Below are positions 9,201 to 11,558 of a stretch of DNA of 11,558 bases, one piece after another. The DNA comes from JBDRNO01 sp043811005 (GTDB taxonomy: Bacteria > Bacteroidota > Bacteroidia > NORP154). A program made the translations under genes and the position numbers. The notes under the pieces were generated by a model. It saw nothing but the letters and a program-made list of their open reading frames with translations. It did no database searches and was not told the DNA's origin. Position 1 is the stretch's first letter; every line of letters starts with the position of its first letter. The DNA lies in assembly GCA_043811005.1 (NCBI GenBank), contig JBDRNO010000189.1, positions 1-11,558 of the forward strand. Direction: 5' to 3'.

Positions 9201-9274
9201 ATGTGATTGATCTGTTCATAGATGGTGTAAAACCTTATACGGGGACAGTGTCGATTATTTTGGATATTGAATAA
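2..9274 (+). CDS. Giant multidomain T9SS cargo protein, adhesin-like (5' partial)
   Basis: The frame is open from the first complete codon at position 2 and ends at TAA 9272-9274, giving 3,090 visible codons. The true start and signal peptide lie upstream. A GTG at 38 sits inside an Ig-like module and is not the start. Domain order by residue counted from position 2: Ig-like tail (1-79), DNRLRE/CBM96-like (86-273), six FG-GAP repeats (287-690), seven-bladed propeller repeats (705-1069), Ser/Thr-rich linker, PKD and Ig-like modules (1127-1959), five two-module PKD-like units (1960-2814), two Fn3-like domains (2815-3000) and a CHU_C/type-B sorting domain (3002-3090). This architecture is known from secreted Bacteroidota proteins that cross the outer membrane by T9SS and stay on the surface or are released. 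The role inferred is adhesion or ligand binding; no catalytic domain was seen. The composition is rich in Thr, Ser, Asp and Gly and poor in Lys, as expected for an extracellular beta-rich protein. Domain assignments rest on motif recognition, not on a profile search. Confidence 0.95.
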   Translation, partial: ATIPFGFSANLKVDLTGNPPWSITYSDGTTTYTINNITNSPYYITVSPTDTTTYTLISVNDNGCSGNVSGSATVNVIASSLNDTTCIILQPDSIEGKDAILTDWQPNSNKGIHSDFDALAWTVSSVPGIYRSLLDFDMSFIPSSTIIISAKLSLYNNPTSGNNGGQHSSLSGSNACWLQRVTSPWDEMTVTWNTQPAITTVNQVILPQSTSPNEDYLNIDVTALVQDMIDNPSSSFGFMLRLQTEIEFRALIFASSDNADPTNWPKLEICYSIANPPPCPSVKNHQKISDTEGNFTGILDNNDHFGQGIANIGDLNNDGIMDLAIGAPGDDDGGTDVGAIWIMFMNTNGTVASYQKISETQGNFSGNLQDAWGNGVEAIGDLNGDGITDIAVGEPRGNDGGTRRGAVWILFLNSNGTVNSYQKISDTQGGFTGILENEDRFGRDIAYLGDLNGDSIGDIAVSGELDDDGGANRGAVWILFLNTNGTVNSYQKISSIAGSFNGPLANDDRFGFSVAPLGDFNGDSYTDIIVGARGDNDGGPDRGAIWLLMLNSDGTVLDEYKISNTQGNFNGVLDDTDRFGSSVASLGDINNDGITDVLVGAYLDDDGGIDRGAAWILYLTSSGIVSGYLKISDSQGNFTGVLDDYDQIGWTVESLGDLDGDGSPDIVLSGNNDDDGGTDRGAVWIINLQDTCFSQCDSNQITFQKTFGGGNQDYIRKGMCLTNDGGYVFAGWTESFGAGDQDVYINKVDNNGTLLWSKAFGGINPDLAQSVIQTPDSGFLIAGITQSFGAGTWDGYLLKLDNTGNLLWSKAYGGSGDERFIRAQNTNDGGIIALGWTTSNGAGSTDFYLVKTDNIGTIQWTKTYGGSNYDEGRFVQQTSDNGYIITGYGGSFGAGAWDVYLVKTDSLGNLEWSKTYGGPSLEVGTSVKQANDGGYIIVGRTESFGAGNADVLLIKTDTIGNLEWVKTFGGSNIDHCKTVLQTSLGEYVISGLTSSFGSGNYDAQLLKTDGQGNLIWARTYGGSNDELGWALQQTDGGGYLIGGYTNSFGAGNNDVYIIKTNCDGYSGCNDSSFTPTETSPSITVTSPSMSVSSGGIEAIAATIASSANTIDSTLCSDTTIISPVSCDLTANFSADTVCIGDSTSFTDLSTDSTANIIIWRWYFDDGDSIFGVQNPKHLYSTADTFLVTLIVSNDSVPACFDTIIKPVIVLDTNTVFTPPNDTICSGDSIYLGPLNMICGKPPYTYSWTPTTGLSDSTIANPKAGPLITTTYFITVTDSLGVIATDSITITVDTGCCKSFALIGSDPFYCFGETVYLTNNSIGETGAIYNWDFGLNAIPGSYTGTPPPPVTFDTSGVLQVQLVLNDSCSTDTAYHDVYIYPLPYANAGNDTTICEQDTIMIGSVPVSYYSYSWSPATDLDDPTLANPTTATDSTITYTITVTDANGCVGTDSITITINPLPLANAGADTAICIGDSIQMNATGGVTYYWTPSTGLSDTALSNPWASPASTTSYSVIVTDANGCVKTDSITVYVNALAIADAGEDVSFCSGGSDTIGTPLTPNYTYSWTPATGLNDSTASGPIVTLTNFGSFPDTVDYIVITTDTTTSCFSNDTVQVIVYPYPVSDAGTDVSFCSGDSAQLGTGFTPGYSYSWFPVAGLSDSTISGPTITLTNFGIPDTTDYIVTTTLYICSTSDSVQVIVRPYPVPDAGADVDFCSGYSAQLGIVSTVGYSYLWSPTNGLSDSTISDPTVMLINISSTPDTAFYIVYPTYYGCSMSDTVRVIVYWLPEILETIGSMSVCPGVDSVSYWVDGTTGSTYQWIIGGDGTVIAGQGTDSILINWGDTGLWMVSVIETDSNSCTGDTFNLDVKSNFILEPPIPNGPDTVCSNYISNVEYQVIYTNGSVYTWFITGGTITGGNGTNNVTVDWDSVGSGMLWYEEESTTIDTVCLGVSDTLYVSIFQSPTASLIEGAFILCEDTTSIPFSITGLPGSYFTWLVDTDTVSVGTGADTIYLVWDSAGIYELTVYETANGGCTEILTDTVTVYQTPQTSTISGDTTICYDSLGEYLYYVTGLSGSSYQWNVTGGSITNSPITNDSITVRWDSIVVGNIIVIETSQDSCIGDTISLMVNVYEVPVATAINGGFVFCEDTVTSSYFIAGLPGSYFTWLLNSDTITSGIDIDSISLIWDSAGIFELVVIEVTPNTCSDTLTDTVIVYETPQTSSINGDTSICYDSLAEYIYYVTGLTGSSYQWNVLGGTITSSPITNDSIIVLWDSIVVGNIIVIETSQDSCVGDTVNLTVNVYEVPVATAINGSFVFCEDTVLSSYFISGLSSSYFTWLLNGDTIATGIDLDSISLVWDSAGIFELKVIELTPNTCNDTLTDTVIVYDTPQTSSINGDTAICYDSLGEYLYYITGLSGSTYQWDVTGGTITSSPITNDSITVRWDSIVVGNIIVIETSQDSCIGDTVSLTVNVYEVPVATAINGGFVFCEDTVVSFYSIVGLPGSSFTWLLNGDTIANGIDIDSISLIWDSAGMFELKVIELTPNTCSDTLSDTVIVYETPQTSSINGDTVICYDSLGEYLYYVTGLSGSSYQWDLNGGTIISSPLTDDSITIQWDSLGVGYISVVEISQDSCIGDTVSLIVNVYEVPVATTINGKFEFCENTDPYSYFIAGLSNSYFTWIINGDTIAEGIDIDSIFWIWDGAGIYELSVTEITTNGCIQVLTDTVVVNPLPATSMIMGNSSVCPPDNLNQLYSVQGFDGSTFAWTVIGGEIISGQGTESIMVNWDTTGFVSISVIETSEDSCIGDTVYENIILDSPSIFLKVVSDGEEDDNKVEINWEIRNSIGFPENVTIFRRIHFSTDTWDSLVSIPAYDQVYIDEDASTHDNSYDYRVTGNNACSVLMMTNVHNTILLKGAHDESENTIDIIWNHYNGWQNGVEIYEVWRKLDDESEYTYYVNTKTDTIMDDISGNDGFVFCFRILAYESGGGAEESWSNEFCVEFKHLINIPTAITPNGNGLNDTWEIQNIWLYPDCMVEIYNRWGMLVFSSRGYPEDWDGMHDGKALPVGPYYYVIDLFIDGVKPYTGTVSIILDIE
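257..820 (+). other. DNRLRE / CBM96-like domain
   Basis: This segment of about 188 residues shows the usual course of the DNRLRE family: an opening strand with QPDSIEGKDAIL, a YRSLLDFDMSFIP strand, an ISAKLSLYN strand, a W-rich core with WDEMTVTWNTQP, an IDVTALVQDMID helix and a late FGFMLRLQTE strand. Family members are beta-sandwich modules of secreted proteins, and some (CBM96) bind polysaccharide. Carbohydrate binding here is only an inference; no binding residues could be assigned by eye. Confidence 0.75.
860..2069 (+). repeat. Six FG-GAP (integrin-alpha-type) beta-propeller repeats
   Basis: Six protein repeats start at 860, 1067, 1268, 1475, 1682 and 1889. The period is 69 residues (207 bp), except for the second, which is 67. 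Each opens with KIS and contains a GD-[LFI]-x-[NG]-D-x-x-x-D calcium-binding loop (for example GDLNGDGITD) followed by a [DN]DGG loop and a GA-[VIA]-W strand. FG-GAP repeats build calcium-binding beta-propellers, usually of seven blades. Six are visible here, so the last blade would have to be completed by flanking sequence or the fold departs from seven. Copies are well diverged at DNA level, so this is an old array. Confidence 0.85.
2114..3208 (+). repeat. Seven-bladed propeller repeats of W-x-K-x-[YF]GG type
   Basis: Seven repeats start at 2114, 2273, 2429, 2585, 2741, 2897 and 3053. The first is 53 residues long and the following five steps are exactly 52 residues (156 bp). Each runs KxxGG, a glutamine/threonine-rich strand, DGGY-[IV], a G-x-[TS]-x-SFGAG loop, D-x-YL-[IVL]-KTD, then GN-x-x-W. 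Variants include SNGAG in blade 3 and SFGSG in blade 6. Seven copies of about 52 residues fit one closed seven-bladed propeller of the SBBP/delta-60-like kind found in secreted bacterial proteins. The exact family name is uncertain. The repeats follow directly after the FG-GAP array. Confidence 0.75.
3380..5878 (+). other. PKD and Ig-like module region
   Basis: After a Ser/Thr-rich linker (about 3209-3379) there are about ten beta-sandwich modules. A PKD domain occupies 3380-3640, with WRWYFDDGD and NPKHLYSTADTFLVTL. An Ig-like module is at 3641-3889 (SWTPTTGLSDSTIANP). A second PKD-like module is at 3890-4147. Five related modules begin at 4148, 4382, 4610, 4865 and 5111, each opening with [AD]AG-x-D and an IC or FC cysteine, then a SW-[ST]-P strand and a GLSDST-like loop. 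Two PKD-like modules follow at 5363-5611 and 5612-5878. The one at 5363 ends in an NSCTGDT motif that resembles the A modules of the array downstream and may be its diverged ancestor. Such modules usually act as stalks or spacers that hold binding domains away from the cell. Confidence 0.7.
5879..8443 (+). repeat. Five tandem 513-bp units, each a B+A pair of PKD-like modules
   Basis: Units start at 5879, 6392, 6905, 7418 and 7931, each exactly 513 bp (171 codons), with no length change across all five. Each unit has a B module of 84 codons, with FCED near its start and SYFTW in its core. It is followed by an A module of 87 codons (starting at 6131, 6644, 7157, 7670 and 8183), with ICYDS near its start, SSYQW in its core and QDSCIGDT near its end. 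The middle of the array is highly similar at DNA level. The first B and the last B and A are clearly diverged, the usual picture of an array that grows from the inside by unequal recombination. The unit of duplication is therefore the pair, not the single module. Assemblies from short reads may collapse or miscount this region. Confidence 0.92.
8444..9000 (+). other. Two Fn3-like domains before the sorting domain
   Basis: The first domain (about 8444-8716) has VEINWEI, an IFRR strand, a DEDAS turn and YDYRVTGNNACS. The second (about 8717-9000) has IDIIWNHYNGW, YEVWRKL, a DDISG turn, FCFRILAYE and SNEFCVEF. This pair of Fn3-like domains placed just before a CHU_C sorting domain is a common arrangement in Bacteroidota T9SS cargo. 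The assignment is by fold-typical pattern and is less sure than that of the sorting domain. Confidence 0.6.
9005..9274 (+). other. T9SS type-B C-terminal sorting domain (CHU_C)
   Basis: The last 89 residues show the whole type-B signature: IPTAITPNGNGLNDTW, a YP turn, VEIYNRWGMLVF, a WDG with GKALPVGPYYYVIDL, then YTGTVSIILDIE at the C-terminus. Domains of this type direct cargo with a Sec signal peptide through the T9SS translocon; type-B cargo is usually kept on or shed from the surface in a PorV/SprF-linked way. It is complete and ends at the stop codon, so the 3' end of this gene is intact. Confidence 0.93.
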
Positions 9275-9287
9275 GAATGAAATGATG

Positions 9288-9327
9288 GATTGTTTGATTG
9301 TTCAATTGTTCAATTGTTCGATTGTTA
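9288..9327 (+). repeat. Five tandem copies of an 8-bp unit [GA]ATTGTTN
   Basis: Five octamers in a row read GATTGTTT, GATTGTTC, AATTGTTC, AATTGTTC and GATTGTTA, beginning 13 bp after the stop codon of the large gene. It is an AT-rich microsatellite-like tract with no coding potential. Slippage could make its length variable. No stable hairpin followed by a T-run is seen here, so it is not called a terminator. Confidence 0.8.
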
Positions 9328-9334
9328 ATTGCTT

Positions 9335-9395
9335 ATCGGAGCACCGATTGCATCGGGATAAACTCCGCGGGGGATATCGACTTGTCGGGACGAAG
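9335..9395. repeat. GC-rich island of small palindromes in the intergenic region
   Basis: In an otherwise AT-rich gap, ATCGG (9335-9339), CCGAT (9344-9348) and ATCGG (9352-9356) can pair in two mutually exclusive hairpins that share the middle arm. Further on lie CCGCGG and the inverted repeat CGAC-TT-GTCG (9378-9387). The composition and palindromes suggest a remnant of an interspersed palindromic repeat. It may also help end transcription of the upstream gene, although no T-run follows directly. Function is unknown. Confidence 0.45.
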
Positions 9396-9532
9396 CAAAT
9401 GATTTACAGATTATTTATAAAAAATTCATTCAATTATCGTAAACATGTTGTTAATAATAACTTTTTCCCAAGTGAAGTCCTTGAAAAAACCATAGATAAT
9501 ACTCCCTTCTTTTCCCCTTCTTTCAAAAATCG

Positions 9533-9540
9533 TACTTTTG
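9533..9540 (+). promoter_or_regulatory. Probable Bacteroidota -7 promoter box TACTTTTG
   Basis: TACTTTTG matches the Bacteroidota -7 consensus TAnnTTTG and lies five bases before the ATG at 9546. The -33 region about 19 bp upstream (near 9510) reads only a T-run and matches TTTG poorly. With the usual start a few bases after the box, the transcript would begin at or next to the start codon. This fits the lack of any Shine-Dalgarno sequence. It also indicates that the peptidase gene has its own promoter and is not simply read through from the adhesin gene. Confidence 0.6.
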
Positions 9541-9545
9541 CACCT

Positions 9546-11558
9546 ATGAAAACAAAAGGGCTGATTACACTAATATTACTTCTTATATTTACCCTCTTTT
9601 CATTAGCTCAAAAATACGACCCTCTCCACCCGCCAAACACTTATAGAAATACCGATAACCCCCAATACTGGAAAAACCGCAAACCTCACGAGAGCTACTG
9701 GCAGCAGGATGTTCATTATATTATAAAAGCCAATATTGATGAAAACACTGATATCATTGATGGTTCACTGGAATTAACATACTGGAACAACTCGCCCGAT
9801 GAACTCACCCACGTATTTTTTCACCTCTACCAAAACGCTTTCCAACCGGATTCCTATTACGACAATCTTCAAAAAAACAATAACCGTAATCCCATTTACG
9901 GCAAATATGAAAAGCAAAAATTAGGAACTGTTGTTGAAAAAATTTCCATTGACAAGAAAGAAATAAAGTCCGAATTGGATAACACTATTTTAAAAGCATT
10001 TCTCTCCCAACCGCTTAAGAGCGGGGAATCAATCACATTTTACATTAAATTCAAAACCTACTTCGATATCGGTGGTGTCAGGAGGAGAATGAAAACCTTT
10101 AACTCATTCGGGTATAAACATTATAATGGGGTTCATTGGTATCCGAGGATCGCTGTTTATGACAGGAAGTTTGGCTGGACAACAGACCAACACTTGGGAC
10201 ACGAGTTTTATGGTGACTTTGGCACTTACGATGTAGAACTTTCATTTGCAAACAACTTTATTGTAGGAGCAACGGGATTCCTTGTAAATCGTGAAGAAGT
10301 ATTACCAGCAGAGCTAAGAAAAAAGCTCGACATTAAAAATTTTGCTGATAACACCTGGAACACCCCTCCCTCTGTCATAATTCCTTACGACTCCCTTAAT
10401 AGAAAAACATGGAAATACCATGCTGAGAATGTTCACGATTTTGCATTTACTGCCGATCCCACGTACAGGATTGGAGAAGCTGAATGCCTGCCTGCCGGCC
10501 TGTCCAGCGAAGCTTTAGCGAAGCGGGAAGCTTCAGCGCAGGTAGGGCAAGGGATTAAATGTATTGCTTTGGTACAGGAACCACATGCATCACGGTGGCA
10601 AAGTGCTGCAGAATATACTGCAAAAATTGTCCGGGTTTATTCTGAAGATTTTGGAATGTATGTTTACCATAAAATGATCGTTGCAGATGCGAGGGACGGG
10701 ATGGAATACCCAATGATGACTTTGGTTGGTGGTAGCGATCCCGGTTACAGATGGTTGTTTGCGCATGAAGTCGGGCATAACTGGTTTTACGGTCAGGTGG
10801 GAAATAACGAAACATACCGCGCTGCCTTAGATGAGGGCTTCACACAATTTTTAACTATATGGTTCTTGGAAAAAGTTGAGGGAAACGTGATAGTAAAATT
10901 ATACCCCAAATCCAAATACCTTCAAAGATTTTCAAAACCGGAAAAATTAAGGGAAAGTCGACTGTATTATCCCTATATATCAAAAGCTACAAAAGGTATT
11001 ACTAATACATTAAACACCCATTCGGATGATTTTGGAGGTAAAACCTATAATAGTGGAGGTTACCGCCAGGTATATTGCAAAGCTGCCACAATGCTTTACA
11101 ACCTTCAATATGTGCTGGGTGATGAGCTTTTCCTTAAAGCCATGCAGCATTATTTTGAGCAGTGGAAGATCTGCCATCCCTATTTTATAGATTTTAGAAA
11201 TTCAATTATTCAATACACAAAAGCCGACCTCAACTGGTTCTTTGACCAATGGCTTGAGACATCAAAGACAATTGACTATGCTGTTAAATCTATAAGCCCC
11301 TCCCCAGCCCTTCCGCCAGTTGGCGGAGAGGGAGACCCTTCGCTCGAAAAACCTTCTCTTTCTAAAGAACAGGAAGTGAAAAATGAGTACGAAATTACGT
11401 TCAAAAGAAAAGGCGGGATGCAAATGCCTATTGATTTCCAGGTATCTACTCAAGATGGTAATAGTTATCAATTCCATATTCCCAATACCTGGTTCGTCAA
11501 AAAGACAAATGCAACAGTACTTCCGAAATGGTTTGGGTGGGGGAATTTACATCCTATT
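9546..11558 (+). CDS. Exported M1-family zinc metallopeptidase (3' partial)
   Basis: The frame is open from ATG 9546 to the window end (671 codons, no stop). The start is fixed by a Sec signal peptide: a short basic N-terminus (MKTKG), a Leu/Ile-rich core and a likely cleavage after FSLA, leaving QKYDP at the mature N-terminus. The M1 (gluzincin) signature is complete: GMEYP at 385-389 in the place of the family's GxMEN substrate-binding motif, zinc motif HEVGH at 407-411, third ligand E430 after 18 residues (in AALDEGFTQF), and a later VYCKAATML segment in which Y510 is a candidate for the catalytic tyrosine. These enzymes normally remove N-terminal residues from peptides; exact specificity cannot be told. 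From the signal peptide it acts in the periplasm or envelope. Residues 314-334 and about 584-610 look like foreign low-complexity insertions with palindromic DNA, described separately. The protein continues beyond the window. Confidence 0.93.
   Translation, partial: MKTKGLITLILLLIFTLFSLAQKYDPLHPPNTYRNTDNPQYWKNRKPHESYWQQDVHYIIKANIDENTDIIDGSLELTYWNNSPDELTHVFFHLYQNAFQPDSYYDNLQKNNNRNPIYGKYEKQKLGTVVEKISIDKKEIKSELDNTILKAFLSQPLKSGESITFYIKFKTYFDIGGVRRRMKTFNSFGYKHYNGVHWYPRIAVYDRKFGWTTDQHLGHEFYGDFGTYDVELSFANNFIVGATGFLVNREEVLPAELRKKLDIKNFADNTWNTPPSVIIPYDSLNRKTWKYHAENVHDFAFTADPTYRIGEAECLPAGLSSEALAKREASAQVGQGIKCIALVQEPHASRWQSAAEYTAKIVRVYSEDFGMYVYHKMIVADARDGMEYPMMTLVGGSDPGYRWLFAHEVGHNWFYGQVGNNETYRAALDEGFTQFLTIWFLEKVEGNVIVKLYPKSKYLQRFSKPEKLRESRLYYPYISKATKGITNTLNTHSDDFGGKTYNSGGYRQVYCKAATMLYNLQYVLGDELFLKAMQHYFEQWKICHPYFIDFRNSIIQYTKADLNWFFDQWLETSKTIDYAVKSISPSPALPPVGGEGDPSLEKPSLSKEQEVKNEYEITFKRKGGMQMPIDFQVSTQDGNSYQFHIPNTWFVKKTNATVLPKWFGWGNLHPI
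10485..10547. repeat. Palindromic repeat inserted in frame in the M1 peptidase gene
   Basis: The segment codes for residues 314-334 (begins CLPAGLSSEA, ends SAQVGQ with the next codon). It stands between TYRIGEAE and GIKCIALVQE, which read as continuous conserved M1 sequence. DNA arms pair as an imperfect hairpin: TGCC with GGCA and CCTG with CAGG at the ends, and GAAGCTT (10509-10515) with AAGCTTC (10528-10534) inside, around a 12-base loop. An AGCGAAG direct repeat (10506 and 10517) is also present. It is more GC-rich than its surroundings. If the ancestral codon was TGG (Trp), the net gain is 20 codons, 60 bp. The placement next to, but not in, the active-site segment may explain why it is tolerated. 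Confidence 0.7.
11295..11375. repeat. Second in-frame hairpin insertion in the M1 peptidase gene
   Basis: About 27 codons (residues 584-610, beginning SPSPALPPVGGEGD) separate DYAVKSI from VKNEYEITFKRKGG, which look like adjoining strands of the same domain. The DNA holds a strong hairpin: TCCGCCA (11312-11318), loop GT, TGGCGGA (11321-11327), extended by CCCT (11308-11311) with AGGG (11329-11332) across a one-base bulge. The remainder (about 11335-11375) is less structured and its right boundary is uncertain. The encoded Pro/Gly/Ser-rich peptide is unlike the rest of the enzyme. Confidence 0.6.

Noticed and set aside
9275..9345. Intrinsic terminator right after the large gene
   Set aside because: No strong hairpin followed by a T-run is present; the octamer tract forms only weak AT-rich pairings.
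10485..10547. Pseudogene or frameshift in the peptidase gene
   Set aside because: The frame continues through both insertions into conserved M1 sequence, including HExxH-18-E, so nothing shows that the gene is broken within the window.
10555..11477. Minus-strand frames opposite the M1 peptidase gene
   Set aside because: The plus strand holds a clear conserved enzyme here; the antisense frames have no recognisable content.

Overview
The window suggests a member of the Bacteroidota with low to moderate GC. It carries the end of a very large type IX secretion system (T9SS) cargo protein with a CHU_C/type-B (gliding-motility-associated) C-terminal sorting domain. It also has a promoter-like TAnnTTTG box of the Bacteroidota type, and no Shine-Dalgarno sequence before the second gene. 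Only two genes are supported, both on the + strand and both cut by a window edge. Their products are both predicted to be exported.

Positions 2-9274 are one open frame of 3,090 codons with no start inside the window. It encodes a multidomain surface or secreted protein: the tail of an Ig-like module; a DNRLRE/CBM96-type domain; six FG-GAP (integrin-alpha-type) repeats; a second array of seven 52-53 residue propeller blades; a Ser/Thr-rich linker; about ten PKD/Ig-like modules; a young array of five two-module units, each exactly 513 bp (5879-8443); two Fn3-like domains; and the T9SS type-B sorting domain at the very end. The likely role is an adhesin or extracellular binding protein. The ligand cannot be read from the sequence.

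Positions 9275-9545 are the only intergenic stretch (271 bp). It holds an 8-bp tandem repeat, a GC-rich cluster of small palindromes, an AT-rich segment with nothing recognisable, and a likely promoter that would give a nearly leaderless transcript.

Positions 9546-11558 encode an exported M1-family (gluzincin) metallopeptidase, cut by the window end. It has a signal peptide, a GMEYP motif and HExxH-18-E. Its frame is interrupted by two in-frame, hairpin-forming segments (about 10485-10547 and 11295-11375). Both look like interspersed palindromic repeats that have become protein-coding, and they are the most unusual observation here.

No RNA gene, CRISPR array, transposase or defence system was seen. 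The two genes are not evidently a functional system; what they share is export from the cytoplasm.
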